This document shows, one piece after another, positions 1 through 20,089 of a stretch of 64,000 bases of DNA. Made by a program: the position numbers and the translations under genes. The stretch spans positions 95,001 through 159,000 of the forward strand of contig OX422198.1 of NCBI GenBank assembly GCA_949130485.1, given 5' to 3'. Each line of letters starts with the position of its first letter. Position 1 is the first letter of the stretch. The notes beneath the pieces are model-generated. The model had not been told where the DNA came from and did not search any database. It was given only the letters and a program-made list of their open reading frames with translations. This DNA is from Agelas oroides (Eukaryota > Porifera > Demospongiae > Agelasida > Agelasidae).

Positions 1-206
1 TCGAATGGAAACAAGAGCGAAAGTTGAGCACTAGAAGCTGTATGACAAACCTGGAGCGCGACCAGCTGTTGCCAACGGCTCCAGAGGTTGGTTTTGAAGT
101 CGCTATGACACTAGCTTGCTCTTGGAACATCGCGCTTCACATATATTGCTTCTATCTGCACGCAATCGATCGATATCGTGGCTACTGCAGCATTATAATT
201 CCAGTC

Positions 207-374
207 TCGTTCCCAGGATACCGTTCGCCTGGGTACGGGGCTAAAAAATTTTAGAAGTAACGTGTGTGACGTAGACAGTGGCATACATCACGTGATAATT
301 TTTACCAGGCCTTCTCCGCGTTATTCGTACTGCAAGCGACGATAGCTGTGGTGGAGGACTGGGAACGAGGCTAC
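207..374. mobile_element. Foldback (inverted-repeat) element, CCTCGTTCCCAGG family
   Basis: The left end reads TCTCGTTCCCAGG and the right end GGGAACGAGGCTA, an inverted pair. The stretch 285-374 (CACGTGAT, then a TCGTACTGCAAGCGACGA core) closely matches the right arm of the larger element at 42202-42767. This is therefore probably a short or degenerate copy of the same non-autonomous family. It lies in an intron or upstream part of the laminin-G gene. No clear target duplication was seen. Confidence 0.55.
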
Positions 375-482
375 ACCTCCACTCCTCACACACCACATAC
401 CTCCACCTCCACTCCTCACACACCTCACACCCACACCTCAACCCACACCTCCACTCCTCACACACCTACATCTTTACCACAG

Positions 483-8267
<7,785 letters not shown>

Positions 8268-9210
8268 CTAACATTGTAGTAGTGTGACACAAATTAAACT
8301 TAATTGGTTGATGCAGTGGAGGTGGAAAACCTAGTGAATGGATTCTGCCCAATCTCTGACTGACTAACATTGTAGTAGTGTGACACAAATTAAACTTAAT
8401 TGGTTGGTGCAGTGGAGGTGGAAAACCTAGTGGATGGATTCTGCCCAATCTCTGACTGACTAACATTGTAGTAGTGTGACACAAATTAAACTTAATTGGT
8501 TGGTGCAGTGGAGGTGGAAAACCTAGTGAATGGATTCTGCCTAATCTCTGACTGACTAACATTGTAGTAGTGTGACACAAATTAAACTTAATTGGTTGGT
8601 GCAGTGGAGGTGGAAAACCTAGTGGATGGATTCTGCCCAATCTCTGACTGACTAACATTGTAGTAGTGTGACACAAACTAAACTTAATTGGTTGATGCAG
8701 TGGAGGTGGAAAACCTAGTGGATGGATTCTGCCCAATCTCTGACTGACTAACATTGTAGTAGTGTGACACAAATTAAACTTAATTGGTTGATGCAGTGGA
8801 GGTGGAAAACCTAGTGAATGGATTCTGCCCAATCTCCGACTGACTAACATTGTAGTAGTGTGACACAAACTAAACTTAATTGGTTGATGCAGTGGAGGTG
8901 GAAAACCTAGTGAATGGATTCTGCCCAATCTCTGACTGACTAACATTGTAGTAGTGTGACACAAATTAAACTTAATTGGTTGGTAGATAATATGATCCAA
9001 GACAAAGAAAGAAGAGATGCTTTTTTTTTGTATAATTTGTTCGCTTGAAGCAAATTGATACAGCACTGCACACATGCCCTGAGATTTTCAGCCTTGCTTG
9101 CCTTCCCAAAACGGTCGCAAGGGTGTGGGTCTTTTTCGCTGAAGTGGGTCTGGCTGTGAGACTACAGTGCACCACACCTTCCTATTTCTGATCACGTGTG
9201 ATCATGGCCC

Positions 9211-12161
9211 ATGATGGCAGGCAGAATTCGGAGACAGGTTTTCCAGAGCGATCCTGAGCTGCAGCAGTTCGTACTTCCCGAGGTGCGCCCCACAGGTAGA
9301 CAGCTGGGCGTGGGCTCCTACGGCAGTGTGGAGGAGCTGGAGGTGAACGGGCTGGTGTGCGCGGGCAAGCGGATGCACGATGCGCTCCTGGAGCAGGGGA
9401 ACATTGGTGCGACCAACATCGCGCGCAAGTACCTCGAAGAGTGCCAGGTGAGATCGAGAAGTGCTCCTGACTGGTATAGCTCAGAATGACTCCTTGCTAG
9501 CACCATGCACTTTGCCTCAAGCTTAATCATACAACAAACTGCAGGTGATGGCGAAGATGCGGCACCCCCACGTGGTGCAGTTCCTGGGACTGTGTTTCCT
9601 GGAAGGATCGGCACTACCTGTACTGGTGATGGAGAGACTGGACAGCAGCCTAGACGAGCTGCTGGAAGATGCCCCTGGCCTTCCTCTCCCCCTCAAGCGA
9701 TCACTGCTAGCAGATGTGGCACGGGGGCTGCTCTACCTGCACACCCACAACCCTCCTGTGGTCCACCGAGACTTGTCTGCTAGAAATGTTCTGTTAACAT
9801 CGTCACTGGTGGCTAAGATCAGTGACCTAGGCAACGCCCGTATTGTGGACCTGCGACCAGGCCAGCTGGCAAGGACACTCACTTGTCTCCCAGGAACACT
9901 GTCATATATGCCACCAGAAGCATTGGTTGAGGGCTCACAATACGGTCCCCGACTGGACATCTTTTCCTTCGGTCACCTTGCTCTCTTTACCCTCACACAG
10001 GTCAGAAGGGGGTGAGGATTTCAGGAATAGCAGTGAGTATAGTAAACTAAGGCTTGGATATCCCTCCTCCTTCTTCTTCCCTCTAGGTATTTCCAGGCTC
10101 CCTCCTGCCCCCCAACTTCCCTGACCCTGACAATCCAGATCGTCTCGTGGGTCACTCTGAGGTGGAGCGTCGGAGGGACTACATCCAGACACTCCATGGG
10201 CAGCTGGGGGAGGAGCACCCTCTTGTGCAGCTGGTACACCAGTGTCTCCAAAACATCCCAGCCCGACGACCCTCTGCTGAGGAGCTACTGCAACAACTGG
10301 AGGCAGTGAGAGCCCAGATCGAGGGAGGGCCATATGGCCAGCTTGTGAGTGTTAATATGGAGAAGCTGAGGATGGTGAGGGCACTGAGGGAGAAGGACAC
10401 GGAGATTGGACAGCTGCAGCACCAAATGCAGCAGCTAGAGGTAGGAATGGTAGGAGCTATATAGTACTGAATATTCAATGAACTCTATGTACTATTTGAC
10501 AGGTGGAGATGGAAGCTAAGGACAATCAACTGCAGCAACAGGGCACTCAACTCCAAGAGAGGAATGCTCAACTCCAGCAACAAGGCATCCAACTCCGAGA
10601 AAGGGATACTCAGATTGATAGGCAGCGAAGAGAGCTAGAAGCACTGAGGGTAGGGAATGCTAGATGAGGATATTGTCAATGAGTTGTAACATCACCTGTG
10701 TTGTTTCCTAATGTTAGGAGGAGAGGAGAAGGCTGCAGGTGGAGGTGGAGGACAAGGACACTCAACTTCGAGAGAAAGTCACTCAAATCGACAGGCAGCA
10801 GAGAGAAATACAAGCACTGAGGGTAGGCATTCACTTTACACTGGAAGCATTGAATCATGTTGGGCCTTCTTCTACAAGAGTGAGGGCGGGTATGAGGCTA
10901 ATATAGATACTTCTTTCAGCTGTTTCTGGTGTACTATGTGATTATTGAAGTTTTCTACAAGTAGAGCGTTGTTCATCACTGCATGGTGTGTGTTGTGTTT
11001 GCAGGCTAGAAATGCCCAACAAACCACTGAACTCCGAGAGAAAGATGCTGAAATCAACAGACTGCAGAGAGAGCCGAGGGTAAGAGTCTAAGAGACAAAG
11101 CTATTGTACTTCAGTGACATATTTGATGAGCTGGCTGTTTAGGTGGAGTGATGGGTTGGTCTGTCATGAATTTAACAGTAATATATAACCACTGGCAGGA
11201 ACTTACACAATGGTTCCTCTTTCTTCAGGCACGTCATCCTAGTGAGCTGAAGCTACCTCTAAGACTGAGGTGGAAGCAACTTGAAGACCTTCCATTTGCA
11301 ATGTCACTCCCACACTCAGTTGTGGTACAGGGGAGGGTGTACGTGGGAGGGGGAATAGCAAACAAACGTGAGGATGCTTGTACTGTGATGGTGTATGAAC
11401 CAGGAGTGGGATGGAGGCCACTACCAAGATACCGGTACAAGTACTTTGCTATGGCTGTACTCCAGGACCAGCTAACACTGGTAGGTGGTCGGGAGGTGTT
11501 TACCGTGAGGGCAACCAATCAGATAACAGTGTGGGACTCCCAGCAGTGGACACACCCCTATCCCCCCATGCCCACACCTCGTCACAGTATAGCAGTAGTC
11601 ACTTACATCAACTGGTTGGTGGTGGCAGGTGGGAGTGATGGTAGTAGCTACCTCAGCACAGTTGAAATATTGGACACCACCAATAAACAGTGGTTCATTG
11701 CCGTACCACTCCCTGTGGGATGCTATGACATGACATCGGCCATTGTTGGAGATGAGTGCTACTTCATGGGGGGCTCCACTGGATCATGGAGTGCAACTAA
11801 GCAAGTATTCCATGGGTCCCTCCCTGCTATTACCTCACAAGCTGTTTCCCAGTCCGCCAGTAGTTCCACCATCACCCCTGCACAGTGGCACACCCTCCCT
11901 GATGTGCCACTGTGTTCTTCTGCTGCCCTTGCTCTCCATGGCTCACTACTGGCAGTGGGGGGACACCATGATAGACAACACCGTAGCTCAGCCATCCACC
12001 TCTACCGGCCAGGGAGTAGGCAGTGGGTGGAGGTGGGAGACTTACCTACTGCACGATCACATTGTTCCTGCACTCTACTTCCCAGCGGAGAGATTCTTGT
12101 TGCAGGAGGATGGGATGACAATGGGAGGATTAGCCGAGTCGATGTGGCCCCTGTGAACTGA
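9211..12161 (+). CDS. Protein kinase - coiled coil - Kelch repeat protein (768 aa)
   Basis: Seven phase-0 exons: 9211-9447, 9545-10000, 10087-10440, 10503-10649, 10718-10822, 11005-11079, 11229-12161. Residues 1 to about 320 form a tyrosine-kinase-like catalytic domain. It has a glycine loop GVGSYGSV (33-40), lysine K53 in CAGKRM, catalytic HRDLSARN (153-160), DLG in place of DFG (173-175), and an APE-like PPEA after the activation segment. Residues about 325-455 are a heptad-type coiled coil built from similar blocks (LREKDTEI, LRERDTQI, LREKVTQI, LREKDAEI), one block per small exon. The last exon encodes about five Kelch blades (VYVGGG, LVVAGGSD, CYFMGGS, LLAVGGH, ILVAGGWD). No signal peptide or membrane helix is visible, so it should be cytoplasmic. 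All catalytic residues are present apart from the common F-to-L change. Start 9211 is followed by a second ATG at 9214; either could be used. Confidence 0.88.
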
Positions 12162-12469
12162 CTGCCCATACCACATGAATCTGGTTTGAACGAGGCCAGC
12201 TAATTTCTTTAGGCTTTGACAAATTAATTTCTTTATGGTCCTAACTTATGCTATGAAAATTGTCCTATTATGTCTTCTCGTCATGCTTTTATTTTCTTAC
12301 ACAATTATAGAACAGTTTAGCAGGTTGTAGTGCATGTATGGAAAGCAGAGCTGATAGGTGAAGAGTTTTGCAACAGGGCGCAAACCTCACTTTACAACTG
12401 CAGATGATGGCTGAACTGAAATAATTTGTTTGGTCGTTGTTTCGCATTCAAACTGCAAGTGATCAAAGA

Positions 12470-12740
12470 CTAGCCACAGCATTAGCAGCTAGCCACAGCG
12501 TTAACATTAGCGAAGATTGTCAGCTTGCTCAGGCTTGACTAGCCACAGCATTAACATTAGCGAAGATCGTCAGCTTACTCAGGCTTGACTAGCCACAGCG
12601 TTAACATTAGCGAAGATCGTCAGCTTGCTCAGGCTTGACTAGTCACAGCGTTAACATTAGCAAAGATCGTCAGCTTGCTCAGGCTTGACTAGTCACAGCG
12701 TTAACATTAGCGAAGATTGTCAGCTTGCTCAGGCTTGTCC
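12470..12740 (+). repeat. 50-bp tandem repeat, five copies
   Basis: Units of the form GACTAGCCACAGCGTTAACA, TTAGCGAAGATCGTCAGCTT, GCTCAGGCTT. They lie in the convergent gap (12162-13304) between the kinase-Kelch gene and GATAD2. That gap otherwise holds only two foldback elements and no recognisable gene. Confidence 0.9.
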
Positions 12741-12858
12741 CCCACCATGTGCATTTCCCTTGTACTTCACTGATCGATGTAGTGCACGTGGAGTCATTCA
12801 CTCGAAAACCTGAGAAAATAGATGGGGGTAATACACTACACCAGTACTAGTGCTAGGA

Positions 12859-12920
12859 TAGTCTCGTGCCCAGACTACTTCTCTGGCAGGCACAAGACAT
12901 GTGGTCTGGGAATGGGACTA
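12859..12920. mobile_element. Short foldback element
   Basis: TAGTCTCGTGCCCAGAC at the left is inverted at the right as GTCTGGGAATGGGACTA. This is a degenerate member of the same foldback family. Confidence 0.5.
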
Positions 12921-13002
12921 AGCTATCAGTCTCAGTGTGAGTGACGTAACACAATAAGTCAAGCATCTACAGTGACTCCATTACATCAGTGGCGTATTAT
13001 CT

Positions 13003-13166
13003 ATAGCCTCATTCCTAGGCCTCCTGTTTCTTTTTTTTTGTTTGTTCTTCAGTTTGCGTTCATACAGAAGCAGAGTATTTTAGCCGCTCTTCTGCTTCTG
13101 CTGTATTATACTGAACGCAAACCAAGGTGAACAAAAAAATGGGGGAGGCCTAGGAACGAGGGTATG
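13003..13166. mobile_element. Foldback MITE with 6-bp target duplication
   Basis: The whole element is an imperfect palindrome: ATAGCCTCATTCCTAGGCCT at the left, and AGGCCTAGGAACGAGGGTAT at the right. The inner arms also pair (CAGTTTGCGTTCATACAG with CTGTATTATACTGAACGC). It is flanked by TTATCT on both sides (12997-13002 and 13167-13172), consistent with transposition. Confidence 0.7.
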
Positions 13167-13304
13167 TTATCTATATAGCAAGGTCTCATCGTAGCAGATC
13201 AAATCATGATGTGCAGAATCAGAGGAGATAACAGCTGTGACCAGGTGTGGTGATTACAGTATCATATTATTATTACACTGACACAACAAACACATAAAGC
13301 ACTC

Positions 13305-16300
13305 CTAACCCTGCCCCTCTCTCTCGCTGGTAACGGAGGAGGAGCTCAGGTGTCGCTTGTGCCTTGGAGTCCCTTTCCTCCTGTTCTTGCGAGACTCTGT
13401 TCCACCCACACCGGGAGGGGAGACATCTTTCTTCCCTCTTTCACTCTCGGCCTCCTGCAGTTGTCTTCTCTCTTCCCGCTGTTCATCCAACTTGCGTTTA
13501 ATCAGCTGCTGTGTCAGTTTGTTCAGAGTCAGGTCCAGAGTGGAGCCAGGTTTGAAAGCCTTGCTAGGAGGGGGGCTGCTTGGTGCATCCCTCCTCTTCC
13601 GAGAAGGTATGTTCACAGCACTAGCCTGCTGATGACCACTTATCATCGGTAAAATGCTTGGGACTACTGCCCTGGGCTGATTATTCCTGGAAACCACAAT
13701 TCCTCCTGTGACTCCTCCCTTTCCATTACCTTCTGTCTGATTGGTAGCCTTGATCACATGATTTGTGAGAGCAGTTGGATTGAGAGAACTCAGTCCTAAC
13801 CCTCTACTACTTCTCGGTGTCAATTGACTCGTGAGAGGAGGTGGCCGGTGACCCTGGGAAGCAAGGATCATCTGTCTCTCTAACACAACCACCTGGTTTT
13901 GTGCTTCTTCACACTCGGAATTAAACTTTTCCTCCTCCTTCTTGATCGACTCAACTAGCTCTTTCAGCTGGTTAGCCAGTTTAGACCGCTGCAGGATCTT
14001 CAGATTGTGAAAGTCACACGCCTCACATAAAAGCAGCTGTTTTGAGTTGCTCTTGCGGATCTGCCAGGCAGATGCAAAGTCACAGCCACACTGGTTACAA
14101 ACCGGTTTCACTTTGGAGGAGGCATTGGCCTTCTCCTGCATTACCTTCCTGTTGGGGTCAAAGTGCAAGAAAATGGCCTCCAGGCCAAAATTGCTCACAA
14201 AAGTGGCATCGTGGACGGGAATCACAGGCCAAACCTGACGGAAAGTCTTCGGGTAGGGAGCCAGGGTGATCCTTCTTTCAATCTGCTTCTGGAAAGATTT
14301 TTTAACATGTGACTGTTTCATTAGGTAGTCTTTGTAGCGTTTTGAGTTCTCTACCGCATGTTGTAAGACTGTGTTTTCGTTTCTATTGGTCATCAGCACT
14401 GAACTTCTGTTTGATGAATGGTTTCTACCAATGCTGGAAGAGATGGTGGGGACTTGAATAGAACTGTTTATGGTGATACCGTCTGACCGTCGAGTTGCTA
14501 CACTAGTGGTGGGTGGGGTGGGGAGGAGAGGGGGAGGGTTCTTTGAGACAGGGGAGGGAGAGTCTGTAATAGTGATAACTTCCTTAGCAGAAGAGTTGCC
14601 GATAAGTGGTTTGGGTCTGAGGGGAGGGGCCATGTTACTGTTGGCCATCTGCACGAGTGTCTGGCTGATTAAGCTGAGGGCATTAGGAGGTTGTGTTGTG
14701 GATGTTGATATGAGGGGGGTGGAGGTGAGGGGTGGGGGTGCGTGTGGCTGAGTGGGTGGTGTGGGCTTGATGAGTCGGGATCCTGAATTGAGATGCTGCG
14801 AACACGAGTTAAGAGCCTGGTCTACTGCAATCGTGTCTACTAGCTGCTGCAAACGTGACGATATCGCAGAAGCGCCGGTACCACCTGTGGCATTGCTAGC
14901 AGACGAAGCCATCTTCTGATTCCCTGGGACTACTACAACATTTTGTTTCGACTGACTTGTTGTCGTTTTCGTATTCTCGGGTATTTCCTGGAGTGTGCGT
15001 ATTTGTTTCAGCATGGTCAGCTTTTTCTCCTCTTGCTGCAGAAGTTCACGCAACACATCCACTTTGGATCCATCGTCAGCGTCACTTGAGTGGTGTGCAT
15101 TAATTGGAACTTCATTATCCTGCTTTACTTTTGCGGTTGGCCGGAGGCTGGCAGGACTCGTGGGACTGTCCTCGTCTGAGAGGACAATAATGTCTGAGTT
15201 GGCATTGTCACTCTTCTCGCCACTGTATAGTGTGTGCACGTTATGTGCGGGAGAAGAGGGAGAAGCTAAATATTTGTTGTGGTCACTGTATGCATGTGTG
15301 TGAGTGAGTGTGATAGTGAGTGTGATAGTGAGAGTTGAAAGGGAGGGCCCTGGGGGGGGGGGGGGTTGCGTCTGTGAGTCAACGGGAGGGAACTATGGCA
15401 TGGGAGGAAATTAAGATGTGTGGACATGAATTAGCAAGAGAGAGCCTGGTCCGAGGTGGCTTCAGGGTGGAAGGGGATGTGATGTTGAGATGCTTGCCTG
15501 TTCTTATTGCGTCCAGGTTTGGATGGCTGATAGCCGACAGGGGGAAGACTGGAGATGGACTTGTAGGTACCTGTGGCGGCTGTCTCGGAGCTTGAAGATG
15601 ACTGCAAAGAACGCAACACAATACAAAACTGGTCATGCTGTGTTCCCACTATAAAGTCTATATATATGTGACAGTCCTATGTAGGGTTATTCCATCGCGT
15701 ATTTCGATTGCATCGCAGCGTTTGAAGCACCGTACAGCTGAACTTCTGTTAAGGGTGGGGTTCACACACGGTTCATAAATGCATGAACATCTAACGAGTC
15801 CACGAAGCACGTATGAGCCCCGCCCTTAACGGACGTTCAGCAATACGGCGCTTTGAACATGGCAATGCGAACGAAATACGCGACGGAATAACCTTTGATT
15901 TCTACACAGGACTGCCACATACATGTATTTATCATACGTCTAACTCACGCTAATGTATGGGAGTCAATGGGGAAGCCTTGCAGCTGCACGCAGTTTATAA
16001 AAAGCCGTATTTATTACTACAAGTCACGCGACAATCCGTATCAGTACTACAAGTCACGCGAGAATCCGTATCAGGTACTACAAGTCACGTGCGCTGCGTC
16101 TGAACGTGCAATGAAATCGAAGGTTCGTATGATAAAATCATTATCACCATAGTACCAAGCTATACCGGAAAAAAACATCACTCGTTTGTTGCCGTTGGCA
16201 TTGTTACTCGTGCTGCGCACTCGTAACAATACAGACGGCAACAAACTCGTGATATTTTCCGGTATAGCTTCGTACTATGGTGATAATTATAACTGAACTT

Positions 16301-16782
16301 TGACTTTTATTCTTCCAATAACATAGCACTAGGGGAAAGCATGGAAATCCTCCGTGTCTCATATTAGTCTTGCGACCAGACCCCACCCACTCTTGATTGT
16401 GGTGAGTCAGCAGTCTCGGTCTTTGAACAAGCCAATGATTCTATCTTCATGACATGTGCTATTTCATTGGCTAGTTCAAAATCAATACTGCTGACTCAGC
16501 ACAACCAAGAAAGCACACACATACACACCAGACCCTTTCCTCATCAGAAGACGGAGTGTAGGCACAAGACTACAAACCTCAGTAAGCTATGAGATGCATT
16601 ATTTGGAGACAAAATTCTGGGACAGTGATGCTCCACCCACAAGACAACTGTACCTGTTGCCGAGCTGTGAGGTTGATTTGTGCCACCTGCTTCCGACCCA
16701 CCACGACGTCTTCAGTGCCCTCAGCTGCTTTGGCTCTTGTTGCCATGGCTGAAAAATTAGCGTATGTGTGTGCATGTGTGTA

Positions 16783-16814
<32 letters not shown>

Positions 16815-19800
16815 CATGTGTGTGCATGTGTGTGTGTGTTCGTATTCTAAAATACTCTGTTCCAATCTGCAACTGAAAGCAGCTGACAAGTGCGTGGGAC
16901 TTTTCTTGAGGGAGTTTTCAATGACTATCCAAAACAGTACCTTATATATACTTGTACACCACTTTGGTATACAGTTGTCCCTGTACATACTGTGGGGGCA
17001 AACCTGAGGGAGCACTGCAGGTAGAGCAGCACTGTTAGGTCCTAGAGGCATTTCCAATCAACAGAATGTGGTATGCCATATTTTACTGCTCCTCAAACAC
17101 TCTAATTTCAGCCCTAGGGTGGATACTACAAAGAGAGAGATTTCCTTTTAACTGTCTACCTAGATAGACGTGAGTTCACTGACATGATAAAACCTCCCAG
17201 TCCTCTCCCCCCCTCCCTCCTCCCTCCGTTTTATGCATAACGTAAGCAATCAAACCCTGGACAGTGGGAAGGCCCGACAACGAGACTAAGACCTCACTAG
17301 TGCAGTAACAGTAGCATACAGTGTAGCCATTATCTGATTAACGGAGTGCTTCACCCTCCACCTGTTTAGTCTTATGCCACCCACCCAATGGAGAAGGGAC
17401 TTTCTCGATCCTAACACCCACTTGAGATTGCATGCTAATGAGATTCATTGAGGATGCTTGCCAGAATGGAATGTAATATCAAATTCACATGGTCGGCAAC
17501 CGATTCTGATATGACCAAAGGTAACTGGTCCTCCCTTCTGGCTGGGGCTATGGCCATGGACACCAGGGTCGAACCAGGGTAGGCAAGACGTCTCCACAAT
17601 AGAAACAGTATCCCAGGGTGATCAATCAACTGGTATGGCTTCAGATCAGTAATACCATACTGCTAAATGAATTCATAGCTGCCCCCCTAGTAGGAAACAT
17701 GTGAACTGCACATGCCATTGTCACTGAAGACTCACAACTGCAAAACCAGTCCAACAGGTTACAAAGCTAATTAACACCAGAAGCTAAATAAATTTTTAAA
17801 CAGCACCTCACATCTCCACGGTCACATGACATAAGCACAATTGTACACACACACAAGTAGCTGGGTCCAACTAAAACCCCCAATGTTGTGCTAGCAACGT
17901 AACCAGGCTCTTTTCCTTCTCCCCTCCACAAGAGGCTAACCACACCACCAACCTTAACCTCGTTCCCAGGCAGTTGTGCGGAGAAGAGAACCGGGTAACA
18001 TGGCTGGCACACAATGGCGACGACTTTGGGACTAAACATGATGGCAACACTTCAATGATGGACTCTGCCAACTAATCACCTGGTAAGTATGAATATGTAT
18101 TTCTAGCACATAATTCTACATTAGATGCAATGCTCCAGATGTGGGACTTATGTTCTAGCAAAACAATTATTGATCGTCACCAGAGACAAATTGGAGCATA
18201 GTTAAAGGTATGTGTGTGCACACTCCCCCACTCCCACCCACACACATGGAGGTGGCCAACCATGTACACAGGGGCTTCTAAGACAAACGGAAAAACTCAG
18301 ACGAAATGACTCTTTGCAGAAGCTTGAAAACTCTACAAAAGAGGGGAGGTGAGCTATAGTCCTTCTGTCTCCCAGTAAGAGGGGGGAAAGGGCCTCCCTC
18401 TCCATCAATAGATTAAAGGCTAGAACACCCAACATGGCAGCCAAACAAAATTAGGGCAGAATGTTGGTTCTACTCCCCTAAAGGATGTTTTTCTCAAACA
18501 AGGGATTAGTCAATTAAATATCCCCTTCAAGAAGATATTTAAAGCCACACGAAACAGAGGGGTGTGGGCGACACTTTCAAGGTTTCTGGTTACGAAATTG
18601 GGTACACAAGGGAAATTTAGTTTAGGAATTTCGCTCCATTATTCTTAAATTTGATTTACAGAATGCATTATAAGGAGTATAGAAAAATGTAGTACCTATT
18701 AACTTGACAATCTGAGATTACAAGGCTCACTATGGGTTGCATTAGGTGATGGCAGGAATGGCTTGGGAATGAGACTGAAGCAGGAATGGCTTGGGAATGA
18801 GACTGAAGCAGTAATGGCTTTGGAATGAGACTGAAGCAGGAATGACTTGGGAATGAGACTGAAGCAGGAATGGCTTGGGAATGAGACTGAAGCAGTAATG
18901 GCTTTGGAATGAGACTGAAGCAGGAATGACTTGGGAATGAGACTGAAGCAGGAATGATGAGGCTAATTTATACATGGTCAGAGATCCAGAAAGAGCTGTA
19001 ACGTCATGATAGTACTGGACACCTGACTGAATGGCTATGCACAATTGTACTGACGTGTTGAGTAACTCACAAAAGGTCACTGAAGTACATAGGCTATGAA
19101 CTTACAAGAAGTTTGCCAAATAGAACTTTCTAGAAAGGAAAGCGTCTTACAAACTCTCAGTTACTGGTATGAGACACACTAGCCTCGTCCCCGGCGCGCG
19201 TGAAAAACGGAGAAGCGCCTGGTACACACTGTTTGCGCATGCGTTTAATCTCCCCAAGATGTGGGGACTCCGGACTATTTTCTGATTATTCTGTGTCACG
19301 GACATCAGAGTTCGGACTCGATATAGTAAACTTGTCAGGATAATATAATAGCGTGTAATGAAAGTTCGGATTTTCAGCAAGCGATTTCTCAAGCCCTTCA
19401 GCGACTTGCGACCCCAAGTATGGTTCTCTAAACTTTCAACTCTCCGCTTGCACTTTGCACACGAGATTCGGTAAGCGGTCGTCATCGTTCAACATTTATA
19501 TAATCCAACAGAGCGCTTATCCTTGATGCTGGTCTTTCCTGGCTAGCTTTTTTTTTACCAAACAATGCTACTCTATGGTGGCTATAAGCCACAGGGGATC
19601 CACAAAGGCGGCACACCGATGCCATTTTCGCTAACTGGGCCACGGCGGGATGTTTACTACTTAAATCTCGTCAGAGCACATGCCCCTAAACAGTGTGAAC
19701 GTCATAAATGTGAGCAACGCCATTTTTAATTAACCGGAAGCGCATCAGTGTGCACCAGGCACTCTTCCTCCGCGCCGGGTACCAGGCTAGAGACACACAC

Positions 19801-20089
19801 ACACCCCCTACCACATACCCTCAGCAGGCTGGGACACTCGGTGATCTTCAAGGTTTACCGAACCACGGTACTCAGGGTCTCTACTGAGATTATGCACAAG
19901 TTGCTTGAATGCTTTGTTTTTGCGACACCTGCGCTGCCTCAGGCGGTCCTTGAACAGTCTGTGCTGACGTTCTTCTTCCGTTTCATTCCGACGTTGTTCT
20001 TGTTTTTTCCTGCGGTCAGCTGCCAACCTGTCCTGCCGCGTCTGCTCCGATTCAAACAGCCTGGCGTGATGGTCAACCGGATTCTCCAT
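13305..20089 (-). CDS. GATAD2: GATAD2/p66-like NuRD transcriptional repressor subunit
   Basis: Proposed coding exons in transcript order: 20089-19819, 16748-16654, 15601-15498, 15222-13305, totalling 795 aa with all phases compatible. The large last exon is unmistakable. It holds the conserved N-terminal p66 helix (residues about 210-236, DVLRELLQQEEKKLTMLKQI), which in the family forms a coiled coil with MBD2/3, and a C-terminal GATA-type zinc finger (about 532-560, CNQC...CEAC). An acidic SDIIVLSDED motif precedes the helix. The intron 15497-15223 has a GC donor (AG/GCAAGC), the only choice found that preserves the frame. The first exon (charged, Arg/Glu-rich) is attached only by phase and position and is less certain. 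The alternative start is the ATG at 16746, which has a strong CCATGG context. The family acts in the nucleus in the NuRD complex. Confidence 0.82.
15685..15893. mobile_element. MITE with terminal inverted repeats GGTTATTCC
   Basis: The left end GGTTATTCCATCGCGTATTT is mirrored at the right end (AAATACGCGACGGAATAACC). The inner arms pair too (CAGCGTTTGAAGCACCGTA, GTTAAGGGTGGGGTTCA). The element is 209 bp, non-coding, and lies in a GATAD2 intron. Confidence 0.75.
16140..16287. mobile_element. Near-perfect 148-bp hairpin element
   Basis: The left arm ATTATCACCATAGTACCAAG, then CTATACCGG, then CTCGTTTGTTGCCGT, pairs with the right arm almost base for base, leaving a loop of about 10 bases near 16210. 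It is MITE-like and lies in a GATAD2 intron. Confidence 0.75.
16783..16840 (+). repeat. (TG)n microsatellite
   Basis: Interrupted TG repeats just upstream (in transcript sense) of the GATAD2 exon at 16748-16654. Short open frames here on both strands are repeat artefacts. Confidence 0.9.
18735..18958 (+). repeat. 27-bp tandem repeat
   Basis: About eight units of GAATGGCTTGGGAATGAGAC followed by TGAAGCA, with GGAATGACTT and GTAATGGCTT variants. It lies in the long first intron of the GATAD2 model (16749-19818), in which no further exons could be supported. Confidence 0.9.
19180..19789. mobile_element. 610-bp foldback element with 9-bp target duplication
   Basis: Left end TAGCCTCGTCCCCGGCGCG and right end CGCGCCGGGTACCAGGCTA are inverted repeats. 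They continue inward with GAAGCGCCTGGTACACACT against AGTGTGCACCAGGCACTC. The 9-bp direct repeat GAGACACAC flanks both ends (19171-19179, 19790-19798). It lies about 30 bp past the proposed donor of GATAD2 exon 1. Confidence 0.75.

Noticed and set aside
15379-15636. 85-codon minus-strand frame (QAPRQPPQVPTSPSPVF)
   Set aside because: It overlaps the GATAD2 exon 15601-15498 in another frame. Only the SSSSETAATGTYKSI frame joins in phase to the neighbouring exons.
16979-17058. Possible extra GATAD2 exon (MEMPLGPNSAALPAVLPQ followed by GTTTGC)
   Set aside because: No convincing acceptor precedes it, and including it breaks the phase with the exon at 16748.
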